A stretch of 42,293 nucleotides of DNA. It comes from Microcaldota archaeon (GTDB lineage Archaea; Micrarchaeota; Micrarchaeia; Micrarchaeales; CABMGC01). Below, in pieces: positions 1 through 8,637 of the stretch. The stretch spans positions 1-42,293 of the forward strand of contig JAJZMZ010000030.1 of NCBI GenBank assembly GCA_021848095.1. Reading direction: 5' to 3'. Numbering within the stretch: the stretch's first letter is position 1; every line of letters starts with the position of its first letter. The position numbers and the translations under genes were made by a program. The notes beneath the pieces are model-generated. The model had not been told where the DNA came from. It searched no databases and worked only from the letters and a program-made list of their open reading frames with translations.

Positions 1-294
1 ATACCTTTCATACTGTTTGAGTTTAAGCCTGCTAGATATTGGCTCTTTTGGCAATATTGTGCCTAGCAAATTACCATTCCAGTTTAGTATGGTTACACTT
101 ACGTTGTGTTTCATAAGCCATCTTATACTCTCAAAGGTTATGTTACCAGTATAGCCGTCTATGATAATTGAATCGTGTTTGATTTGGTGAGGGTAGAATT
201 CTAGTCTTTTGTTATCTAGTTTGTTCTGAATGATTAGCCGTCGCTTATCTACGCTTATGTTCGTGCCAAATCCGGAGATTAGTAGTGAGTTCAT
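1..294 (-). CDS. cas1: CRISPR-associated endonuclease Cas1, N-terminal part (runs off left edge)
   Basis: Own reverse translation of 294->1, absent from ORF track: MNSLLISGFGTNISVDKRRLIIQNKLDNKRLEFYPHQIKHDSIIIDGYTGNITFESIRWLMKHNVSVTILNWNGNLLGTILPKEPISSRLKLKQYERY; matches the Cas1 N-terminal beta domain pattern (DSIIIDG-TGNI--E-IRWLMKHN---T-LNWNGNLL). Confidence 0.9.
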   Translation of the reverse strand, partial: MNSLLISGFGTNISVDKRRLIIQNKLDNKRLEFYPHQIKHDSIIIDGYTGNITFESIRWLMKHNVSVTILNWNGNLLGTILPKEPISSRLKLKQYERY

Positions 295-298
295 TACA

Positions 299-1237
299 TC
301 ACTCATATAGCCATTTTTCATTGGTTCTTTTCAAATCTTGATAAGTTGTGGCGGACTGCCTTTGCACACCATCTAGATAATCTAAGGCTTCTCTTTTACC
401 CTCTTTTTGTAGTTTTCTTTCGAATTCTAAAAGGTCGTCTTTGCTATCTTCTATTACTTTAGCAGTAAATTTATTGCCATAAACAACTGACACTAAAGCC
501 TGCTGACTACAGATAAGTAAGTCTTGTTTTAATCGTTCTATTACTTTTTTATCTCTATAAATCCCCAATATCTGAATTAGATTTGGTATTGGGTTATTGG
601 CTTTATTGAAAAATTCCTGCGTTGGATAATTATCTAATAAATTTCTAAGTATTGCAAGAAACTTTCCTTTATTAGATGGATAAAGATGGTTAGAAGCAAT
701 TGCATTGAATAGTATCATTAATAACGTGTTCCTTAATTCATCATCATTAAGCTCGGAGTTTTCTAAACTTCTTTCTAATATATCGGCAAGCACGTTTAGC
801 TGAACTCTATCCAGAAAATATCTCCTATTGTAAGTAAATTGGTAATCTCTAAGTTTCCTTACCCCTAATTTTACATCGTTTGCGTCTTTTGATTTTAACA
901 GTTTAAATATCGCATCCAAATACTTCGTTAAGTCTTTCGTTTCATTTAATGCTATATATATAGCACGCTTGTTTGTATTTTCAATGCCGTATCTATCAAA
1001 CTCGTTGCTTCGGATCGGTACGATCTTTGTTTGTACATTTAACTCGGCACGAAGCCGCCTCTCTACAGTCCTTCGACTAAGTTTTACCTTCTTGACTAGG
1101 TACTTGATCAGTTCCTCTTTTCTAACAATTGGATTGGCGTATAAGGTGTTTGTAAGTTCTATGCCGAAATCTATGTCATTTTCTTGAATATCTATGCCCT
1201 CAGATTTTTGTTTATACTCTGACTTTGCTTTTTTCAT
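299..1237 (-). CDS. Uncharacterized protein, predicted N-terminal winged-HTH and helical C-terminal region; 4 nt upstream of cas1
   Basis: 312-aa ORF; segment KEELIKYLVKKVKLSRRTVERRLRAEL looks like an HTH; TGA at 301-299, cas1 ATG at 294-292. Confidence 0.75.
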   Translation of the reverse strand: MKKAKSEYKQKSEGIDIQENDIDFGIELTNTLYANPIVRKEELIKYLVKKVKLSRRTVERRLRAELNVQTKIVPIRSNEFDRYGIENTNKRAIYIALNETKDLTKYLDAIFKLLKSKDANDVKLGVRKLRDYQFTYNRRYFLDRVQLNVLADILERSLENSELNDDELRNTLLMILFNAIASNHLYPSNKGKFLAILRNLLDNYPTQEFFNKANNPIPNLIQILGIYRDKKVIERLKQDLLICSQQALVSVVYGNKFTAKVIEDSKDDLLEFERKLQKEGKREALDYLDGVQRQSATTYQDLKRTNEKWLYE

Positions 1238-1358
1238 TACGACATCCTTTGTGCTATTTATTAAGACAATTACTGAATAAATATTTAAACCTTTCTATTA
1301 TAGTGTGCGCAGATGCGTAAAAACTGCATTTGCTTTGTAATAATATAAATTTGATTCA

Positions 1359-1892
1359 ATGAGATTTTCAAAAAGAAACAGAAACTTTGAAGACTGGCTA
1401 TTAAATCAAGATAGATATACGAGTTATACAATGCGAATAACTCGACTTCATTCGCTTTATCCCAAAGCAACTCTAGACCAATTAAGAGGTCATGCCAAAT
1501 CAGAGTTAAAAAAACTTAGTAAAAGTATATCTAAACTAGTATACACTAGAGGTTGGAATACATTAAATCCTAAAGAACAATTGGAAAGAGAACGGGCATT
1601 AGAGGTTCTGAGCCGTGCCAGAAGATCCAATCAATCATTATCAAAACTCAGTAGAGAGTATGCTGTGGATATCTTAAGCAGATTAATCTTACTTGGAATA
1701 GGCATGTATATCACAATCTTCATACTATACAGGCAGGTTTTATTCAATACAAATAGTAATATTGTAGTAACTATATTCTTCTGTCTGCTAGCCCTAATAT
1801 GCTTTGAAGGCTTTGGTGTTCCAATATCTAAATTCTTAAATATGGTATTCGATTCTGCTAAGAAGGCTAATGAGCTAGGGAGGCAGTCATAA
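1359..1892 (+). CDS. Uncharacterized protein: HTH-like cytosolic part plus two C-terminal TM segments
   Basis: 177-aa ORF divergent from cas1 operon; EQLERERALEVLSRARRSNQSLSKLSREYAVD segment is HTH-like; hydrophobic stretches LILLGIGMYITIFILY and IVVTIFFCLLALICFEGFGV. Confidence 0.65.
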   Translation: MRFSKRNRNFEDWLLNQDRYTSYTMRITRLHSLYPKATLDQLRGHAKSELKKLSKSISKLVYTRGWNTLNPKEQLERERALEVLSRARRSNQSLSKLSREYAVDILSRLILLGIGMYITIFILYRQVLFNTNSNIVVTIFFCLLALICFEGFGVPISKFLNMVFDSAKKANELGRQS

Positions 1893-1904
1893 ACCTGTGC
1901 ATAG

Positions 1905-2441
1905 TTGCAGTTTATAGGGCGAATCGGTTATGGTTCGGCATTTAATACGTCTGCAGCAACTAAAGAGCCGATAATCCCTCTACTTGCTTACACCAAAAAG
2001 TTAGATGTTGTGCCGTTTAGTCGATTTACTGACTACAAAACAGGCAAAGAGTACACAGATAACACAAAGTTCTACTGGAAACTGTTATCAGAATTCTTGT
2101 TTGCTTATGCAGATCACAATGATAACAAATACGATGGGAGGATTGGAGACCTGAGAAGGAAACAAATCGTTATCAGCGATATAGAACATATTGGCAAGGA
2201 ATCGAATAACCTAGAGGAAAGTGAGGTTATCGGCGTTTCAGATAACGATTACGTCGTCTACGATAACAAAACAGAGCAAAAGATAGCGGATGTTATCAAT
2301 GATATGACTACGAAAGACGCTAGGCGTATTGGATTATCAAAAAGGCACTTGTTTAGGTTGAAGAAAAAGATAAAAAAAGGTAAGAAGATAGTATTAAAGA
2401 AGAAAACTGTGAATAAGTTGTCTAAAGTTGGTGTAAAATGA
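1905..2441 (+). pseudogene. Probable 5'-truncated remnant of a larger archaeal protein with C-terminal HTH
   Basis: TTG-initiated ORF immediately preceded by in-frame TAG (1902-1904); sequence starts inside an apparent domain; C-terminal MTTKDARRIGLSKRHLFRLKKKIKKGKKIVLKKKTVNKL is HTH-like. Confidence 0.5.
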
Positions 2442-2932
2442 GCGATCATTCAGATAGATGTTATGTTCCTTTAACAAAAGAGGACTTGATCGAATTAGCA
2501 TTTAGAGCCATTGAAGTTTTAAAAGAAAAAGGAAAACCTATAAATGATTGTAAATGTATGGTTATATCACAAAATACTGCTAGTCATTATTTATCTCCAG
2601 ATAAAAAAATAGGTTTACATGATTTCGATATAATAGCTTTTTTTACCAATCTAAAAAAAGAAACCCACCAACAACCCATAAAAGGAGACTCTAAGCTAAC
2701 AAAGTTTGGAGATTATTGCAAACAATGTCCAAAATCTGATTATATAGCGAGAAAGATGGATATATTTTGTAAGAATATAAAACTTTTAGAAAATATGAAT
2801 CTAGAAGACTCAGTTAAAGAGTATTTTAAAAATTCAGGAACAAAGTGGATTAAAGAAGTAGGAAAAAGACCAATAGTTTGTATAGTCCCAGAAAAACTCT
2901 GTGGAAAAACTTTATGGTCTCCAGACAATTAA
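2438..2932 (+). CDS. Uncharacterized protein, possibly nucleotidyltransferase-fold
   Basis: 164 aa; overlaps previous ORF by 4 nt (ATGA); motifs LHDFDIIAFF and RKMDIFCKNI, and GTKWIKEVGKRPIVCIVPEKLCGKTLW. Confidence 0.6.
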   Translation: MSDHSDRCYVPLTKEDLIELAFRAIEVLKEKGKPINDCKCMVISQNTASHYLSPDKKIGLHDFDIIAFFTNLKKETHQQPIKGDSKLTKFGDYCKQCPKSDYIARKMDIFCKNIKLLENMNLEDSVKEYFKNSGTKWIKEVGKRPIVCIVPEKLCGKTLWSPDN

Positions 2933-2998
2933 ACATTTTACTACACTTTCTTTCTGCCAACTAATCTTTGGTGCTAAAACTATGTTAGAGAAGGGGGA

Positions 2999-3060
2999 CA
3001 TTTGAGGCTTCTATATATAACCCCCGCACCATTTGAGGCTCTTATATATAACCCCCGCAC
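2999..3060. repeat. Direct tandem repeat, 2 x 31 bp, no spacer
   Basis: catttgaggcttctatatataacccccgcac / catttgaggctcttatatataacccccgcac, 29/31 identical; the only difference is a TC/CT swap. Confidence 0.95.
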
Positions 3061-3100
3061 CTTTATATTTAAGTATAAAAATTTGTTTTTATATTTAGAA

Positions 3101-3490
3101 TTAAGCTCTTTTTGGAACTCCAAGTTGTAACTTTAATTTCTTCTCTATTCTTTGTATATCTGTAACCTCTCCATTTTCGTTATACAACGTTAATGCTTTA
3201 CTTAAAAAATAGGTTGCTTTAGTACTTAATGTGCTGCCTGCAACTTCGTATAATTGAGCAGCTTTTATTTTATGACCTAATTGTTCAGCTACTTCGGCAA
3301 CACTTCCAACTAAAAGAGGTTTGCCCTTAAGATCCATTGCTTTATCTACAATTATACTGAATAAAGAATTTGCAGTAGCTGTATCTTTATTAGCGATAGC
3401 TGTTTTTATCTCAGGTAGTATTATTGATACTTCCGTTGTACTTTTAGTAGTAGGAACTGTAGGTTTATTTAAGCCAAACATTAAACTCAC
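3101..3490 (-). CDS. Small hypothetical protein, TPR-like helical
   Basis: 129-aa ORF; repeated helical pattern with A/Y/L spacing (AAQLYEVAGSTLSTKATYFLSKALTLY). Confidence 0.55.
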   Translation of the reverse strand: MSLMFGLNKPTVPTTKSTTEVSIILPEIKTAIANKDTATANSLFSIIVDKAMDLKGKPLLVGSVAEVAEQLGHKIKAAQLYEVAGSTLSTKATYFLSKALTLYNENGEVTDIQRIEKKLKLQLGVPKRA

Positions 3491-3552
3491 AAAAAATAAT
3501 TAAATATTATCATATAAATGCTTTTCTAAAATTAAATAATTAAATAAAAAGT

Positions 3553-3665
3553 GTCAAACAGCAATATGCTTTCCCACTATTACAGCAGTATTTCATATCG
3601 AAACAGGCTTAGCTTCCGAGTTCGGAATGGGTTCGGGCGTTTCCCTGTTACTGTGACCGTTTGAC
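3553..3665 (-). rRNA. rrf: 5S ribosomal RNA
   Basis: Reverse strand GTCAAACGGTCACAG...CGCCCGAACCCATTCCGAACTCGGAAGCTAAGC...GTTTGAC; canonical 5S core plus GTCAAAC/GTTTGAC terminal helix. Confidence 0.95.
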
Positions 3666-3787
3666 AAGTATATTTAATAAGAAAAGATATATATAGTTTT
3701 TTATAATAGGAGAAGAACTTTAATAATAAACAATTTATGATCTAAATACACAAAAGTAATTTAAATAAGAAGGAGCAAATTTAAAGC

Positions 3788-5125
3788 ATGTACTCAGATA
3801 AACTTGAAATGTTATTTAAAAAAAGTAAGATAGAGATAGGAGACCAAATTAAAGTAAATAATAAGGGAAAGGCACTTGAAGGCATTTTGATGCCAAGGCC
3901 GGAGTTAGGCGATAACAACATAGTAGTAATAAAATTAAGTAACGGTTACAACATAGGCATAAAAATTGAGGAAAAAAGTACAATAGAAAAATTAGCAGAA
4001 CACACTAAAGAGGAGTTTTCTTTTCCTAAAATAAAAAATATTGAAAATTTAAAAAACAGTAACAAAATTTCACTTTTATATACCGGAGGAACAATAGGCA
4101 GTAAGGTAGATTATGTAACTGGTGGAGTTTATATGCTAACTAAACCAGAAGAGCTTTTACACGAAGTACCAGAGCTAAAAAATATTGCAAATATTGAGGT
4201 TAAAAACCTTATGAGTATAGCTAGTGAAGATATTTCTTATTTAGAGTGGCAAAAAATAGCTGATAGCACAGCAGATGCATTAAACGCTGGCTCTACTGGA
4301 GTAGTTATAACACACGGAACAGATACAATGCACTACACATCAGCGGCGCTTAGCTTTATGTTGAAAGACATTAGTGGACCGGTTGTTTTAACTGGCGCTC
4401 AAAGAAGTAGCGATAGAGGTTCTAGTGATGCTTTTATGAACTTAATTTGCTCGGCTAATGTAGCAGCTAATTCAAACATCAAACAAGTAGGAATATGTAT
4501 GCATGCAACACATAGCGATGACTACTGCAACTTCATAAAAGGAACTAAAGCTAGAAAGATGCACACGTCAAGTAGAGATGCTTTCAAGTCAATAAACTCA
4601 ATGGTTCTTGCAAAGGCATATCAAAATGGCAAGGTAGAGGTTCTTGAAAAAAACAAGGATGTGGAAAAAACAAAGAAGAAAACAATTGCAAATACAAAGT
4701 TTGAACCGAAAATAGCATTAGTAGTTTCATATCCTGATTCTGATCCTGGAATATTACAGTATTATAATAAAAAAGGTTTCAAAGGAGTAATAATAGAAGG
4801 AACAGGATTAGGCCATACGCCTGTTTCTACAACTCATAAAGAGTATAACTGGTTATCTTCAATAAAAGATGCAACAAGTTCTGGAATGGTAATAGGAATA
4901 ACTTCACAGTGTATTAATGGTAGAGTAAATGGAAATGTTTACAGAAATGGAAGACTTATGCAGGAAATGGGAGCCATATATTGTGAAGATATGCTTCCAG
5001 AAGTTGCTTATGTAAAGTTAGGATTTCTTTTAGGTAATCACAATAAAAAAGATACAGAAAAATTACTTCCAGTAAATATTGCTGGAGAAATAACAGAAAA
5101 AACTGACATGAATTCAGATGAGTAA
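3788..5125 (+). CDS. gatD: Glu-tRNA(Gln) amidotransferase subunit D
   Basis: Asparaginase-type motifs LLYTGGTIGSKVD, VITHGTDTMHYT; followed immediately by gatE. Confidence 0.95.
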   Translation: MYSDKLEMLFKKSKIEIGDQIKVNNKGKALEGILMPRPELGDNNIVVIKLSNGYNIGIKIEEKSTIEKLAEHTKEEFSFPKIKNIENLKNSNKISLLYTGGTIGSKVDYVTGGVYMLTKPEELLHEVPELKNIANIEVKNLMSIASEDISYLEWQKIADSTADALNAGSTGVVITHGTDTMHYTSAALSFMLKDISGPVVLTGAQRSSDRGSSDAFMNLICSANVAANSNIKQVGICMHATHSDDYCNFIKGTKARKMHTSSRDAFKSINSMVLAKAYQNGKVEVLEKNKDVEKTKKKTIANTKFEPKIALVVSYPDSDPGILQYYNKKGFKGVIIEGTGLGHTPVSTTHKEYNWLSSIKDATSSGMVIGITSQCINGRVNGNVYRNGRLMQEMGAIYCEDMLPEVAYVKLGFLLGNHNKKDTEKLLPVNIAGEITEKTDMNSDE

Positions 5126-6967
5126 ATGGCAAAGAATTTTGATTATGAAAAATTAGGATTTAAATGTGGCCTTGAGATACATCAAAGACTTTCAACTAAA
5201 CATAAGTTATTCTGTGAGTGTTTAGCTAATTTTTTTAACGATAAACAAGTACAAAAAATAGAAAGAAGACAAAGAGCAGTAGCAGGTGAGTTAGGAAAAA
5301 TTGATAAAGCAACAAGTTTTGAAAGTAAGAAAAATAGATTTTTTAATTACCAAGTTTTTGAAAGGAGTAGCTGTTTAGTAGATATTGATGAAGAACCACC
5401 ACATATTCCAAACATAGAAGCTATTAGAAACTCATTAAGTATTTGTACATCGTTTAACTGTGAAGTTCCTGATGAAGTTCAGGTTATGAGAAAGGGTGTT
5501 GTTGATGGAAGTGATCCCAGTGCTTTTCAGAGAACTATGTTAGTAGGATATGATGGAAAAATTATTGTTGAAAATAAAAATATACCAGTAACAACAATAT
5601 TTTTAGAGGAAGAATCAAGCGGAATAGTCAAGAATACAGAGGAGTATGTAGAGTACAGTTTAGATAGATTAGGAATACCGTTGATAGAGATAGATACAGA
5701 TCCTGTAATTAAAACTCCACAAGAAGCAAAGAGAGTTTCAATGGAGATAGGTTTACTTCTTAGATTAACCAATACTGCACAAAGAGGAATCGGTTCGATA
5801 AGACAAGATGTAAATATATCAATAAAAAATGGCTCGCGTGTTGAGATAAAAGGCTTTCAAGAATTAGACAGTATGGATCAAATAATTGATTCAGAAATAG
5901 AACGTCAATTAAGTCTTACCGATATAATTTCTGAGTTAGAAGAAAGAAATGCCAAGGTAGGCCATGCGGTAAATATAACTGACATTTTCAATAATACAAA
6001 GGCAACTTTAATAGCCAATCAAATAAAACAAAATGGAGTTGTAATAGCAGCAAAGTTAATTGGTTTTAAAGGAATAATAGGAAAGGAGTTAACAAATGAT
6101 TTAAGATTGGGAACCGAGTTAAGTGATTATGCAAAAAGTTCAGGCGTTAAGGGAATAATTCATAGCGACGAAAATATGGACAAATATGGCATTACAAAAA
6201 AAGAACTCGATGATATAAGTAAAAAATTGGAGCTAGGTAAGAATGATGCTTTTATAATAATTGCTGAAAAGAAAGACAAAGCAGAGTATGGAATGGAGTT
6301 AGCTCTTGAAAGAGCAAGAGTTGCAATGGTAGAAGTACCCTCAGAAACAAGAGGTGCGGATAGTAAAAAACTTAATACAAGATTTTTAAGACCAATGCCA
6401 GGAAAGTCAAGAATGTATCCTGAAACAGATATCTTGCCAATAGAAATGAATCAAATTTTAAAGGAGTTTAAACCTGAAAAAACAAATGTCGAAAGCATTA
6501 AAAAAACACTTAAAGATGAGATAAAAAATCAACAGTTAGCAGAACAAATGTTATGGTCAAAGGACTTACAACTTTATAGAAAAATAATAAACTCAGTGGA
6601 TGTTTCACCAACTGTTGTTTCTTCAATATTACTTGAAAAGACAAAAGAACTTAGAAGAAGCGGTGTTGAGATAGAAAAACTTAATGAAGAAACATATTTA
6701 GAAATATTCAAAGAGTATGCAAATGGAAGTATAGTTAAAACTGCAATAGGAGAAATAATGTCATTAGTTCCAAAAAATCCGGATGATGTACACAAAATAA
6801 TAAATGATAAATCATTACATAGAATAAAAGGTAAAGAACTTGAAAAAATAATAAAAAGTTTTGACACACAAGATAAAGCAAAACTTTTGAAAGATGTAAT
6901 GAGCAAGTATAGAATGAATATTGAAGGAGAGGAACTTAACTCTTTAATAAATAAAAAAGGTTCTTAA
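5126..6967 (+). CDS. gatE: Glu-tRNA(Gln) amidotransferase subunit E
   Basis: GLEIHQRL, DIDEEPPHIPN, RLGIPLIEIDTDP, GSIRQDVNISI. Confidence 0.95.
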   Translation: MAKNFDYEKLGFKCGLEIHQRLSTKHKLFCECLANFFNDKQVQKIERRQRAVAGELGKIDKATSFESKKNRFFNYQVFERSSCLVDIDEEPPHIPNIEAIRNSLSICTSFNCEVPDEVQVMRKGVVDGSDPSAFQRTMLVGYDGKIIVENKNIPVTTIFLEEESSGIVKNTEEYVEYSLDRLGIPLIEIDTDPVIKTPQEAKRVSMEIGLLLRLTNTAQRGIGSIRQDVNISIKNGSRVEIKGFQELDSMDQIIDSEIERQLSLTDIISELEERNAKVGHAVNITDIFNNTKATLIANQIKQNGVVIAAKLIGFKGIIGKELTNDLRLGTELSDYAKSSGVKGIIHSDENMDKYGITKKELDDISKKLELGKNDAFIIIAEKKDKAEYGMELALERARVAMVEVPSETRGADSKKLNTRFLRPMPGKSRMYPETDILPIEMNQILKEFKPEKTNVESIKKTLKDEIKNQQLAEQMLWSKDLQLYRKIINSVDVSPTVVSSILLEKTKELRRSGVEIEKLNEETYLEIFKEYANGSIVKTAIGEIMSLVPKNPDDVHKIINDKSLHRIKGKELEKIIKSFDTQDKAKLLKDVMSKYRMNIEGEELNSLINKKGS

Positions 6968-7654
6968 ATGGAATATAAAATTATAGGAAACTCTATGCAA
7001 GCATTGAATATAAAGCTTGAAAAAGGTGAGTTAATTTATTCTGATTCTGGAAAGTTGTTAAGTAAAAGTGCAAACATAAAAATGACCCCTAAACTTTTTG
7101 GAGGTATCGCAGGTGCAATTGAAAGAAAATTAACAGGAGCTACTGCAATGCTTACTGAGTTTAAATCAGTAGACGGCAGTGGAAGTATCTCTGTTTCAGG
7201 AGTTTTGCCTGGAAAGATAAAGGAGATCTCATTAGAAGAGGGAGAAGAGTTCATTGCAGAAAAAAATGCTTTCATAGCTGCGCAAGATAGTGTTAAATTT
7301 ACAATACAAGCAGTTGGAATAGGGGCAGCATTTTTTGGAGGAACTGGATTAATACTTCAAAAGTTTGTAGGTCCTGGAAGTGTTTTCATACATGTTACAG
7401 GAGATATAATAGAGTATGATCTTGATGGCACATTGCCAATCGAAGTAGATCCTGGACATATAGCAGGTTTTGATGCTACGCTACAGTATAAAATAAAATT
7501 TGTAGATAATATAAAAACAGCTATGTTCGGAGGTGTAGGATTATTTTTGGCTACTTTTTCAGGAAAAGGAAAGGTAATACTACATAGCGTTTCAAGATTT
7601 AAATTATCTTCAGAAATTTATAGAGAAGGAGAAGAAGTAACAAAAGATAAGTGA
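6968..7654 (+). CDS. AIM24/DUF124 family protein
   Basis: MEYKIIGNSMQALNIKLEKGELIYSDSGKLLS with Gly-rich beta repeats typical of the family. Confidence 0.8.
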   Translation: MEYKIIGNSMQALNIKLEKGELIYSDSGKLLSKSANIKMTPKLFGGIAGAIERKLTGATAMLTEFKSVDGSGSISVSGVLPGKIKEISLEEGEEFIAEKNAFIAAQDSVKFTIQAVGIGAAFFGGTGLILQKFVGPGSVFIHVTGDIIEYDLDGTLPIEVDPGHIAGFDATLQYKIKFVDNIKTAMFGGVGLFLATFSGKGKVILHSVSRFKLSSEIYREGEEVTKDK

Positions 7655-7803
7655 AGTTTTAATCTAATTTTTTAATTAAATTTTAATTATTGATTTATTT
7701 AATTATTTAGATTAATTTATTCTTATTAATGCTTGTAAAAAAATGAATTTATTTATAAGTAGGGTATTTAAACTTTTTTATTGTTATAGTAAATGGTACT
7801 TTT

Positions 7804-8631
7804 ATGATAGATATCATACCGTTAATTTTACAGACACAACCAATATTGAATACATTAGGTAACTCAACTGTTTATTTAAATGCAGCTACTATCTACACTG
7901 AAAATACAATAACAGTGTTGCTTACGCTTTTAACTATTTTAGCACTTTCAATACAAGTAGCTAGAGGTTACTTCTTAAGAGTTTTGAAAAAGTTTACATT
8001 AAGAGTAGCAGCAGATGTATGGTGGCTTATTTACGTAATACTACGTGATGCAAGTATATTCTTGATAGTTTTCTTTGGATTCATGCTTTTTTATCCAGGA
8101 ATATCTCAAGACTTTCCAATAGCAGTACCATTCATGCCTTTAGCTATAGATATATTTGCAATAGCATTAGTAATAATGTTAGTAAAAGATACAGATGAAG
8201 ATATAAAGTACAATAATATACTAACGATATTGATAGCAATAGGTACATTCATGTACATCTTTGGAACATTGTTTGTTACGGAGAGCGCAACGCAACTTGC
8301 AAAGCTTCCACCTACAGTTTCAAACTCTGCGGGAAATATATGGGGTTTCATGAACTTGTACTTTAACTCAATAAACAATCCAGCATTATCAATATACAGC
8401 TTCTATGTTGGAGTAGGAATATTAGTTATTGCAGGTTTAATTGCATTAAAGTATGGATTACAATTTGGAGTTCCTAGAAGTTCAATAATAACAAATCCAA
8501 ACCCAGTAGTGAAAACAACACAACAACCACAAACACAAGATAAAAAACAAATAACACAAACACCAGACAAGAAACAAACAACACAGACAGATACGCAGAA
8601 AACAGGAACAGGACCTAAGCAAACAACGTGA
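7804..8631 (+). CDS. Polytopic membrane protein with Thr/Gln/Lys low-complexity tail
   Basis: Several TM-like stretches then QPQTQDKKQITQTPDKKQTTQTDTQKTGTGPKQTT. Confidence 0.65.
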   Translation: MIDIIPLILQTQPILNTLGNSTVYLNAATIYTENTITVLLTLLTILALSIQVARGYFLRVLKKFTLRVAADVWWLIYVILRDASIFLIVFFGFMLFYPGISQDFPIAVPFMPLAIDIFAIALVIMLVKDTDEDIKYNNILTILIAIGTFMYIFGTLFVTESATQLAKLPPTVSNSAGNIWGFMNLYFNSINNPALSIYSFYVGVGILVIAGLIALKYGLQFGVPRSSIITNPNPVVKTTQQPQTQDKKQITQTPDKKQTTQTDTQKTGTGPKQTT

Positions 8632-8637
8632 TAATAG

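Noticed and set aside
969-1187. Plus-strand 72-aa ORF
   Set aside because: Antisense to the well-supported 312-aa gene; no independent coding features.
1285-1470. Minus-strand 61-aa ORF across the divergent promoter
   Set aside because: Overlaps the promoter region and the start of the 177-aa gene; no coding evidence.
2999-3060. Possible mini CRISPR array
   Set aside because: The two 31-bp copies have no spacer between them and contain a TATA-like core; no further copies in the window. Kept only as a tandem repeat.
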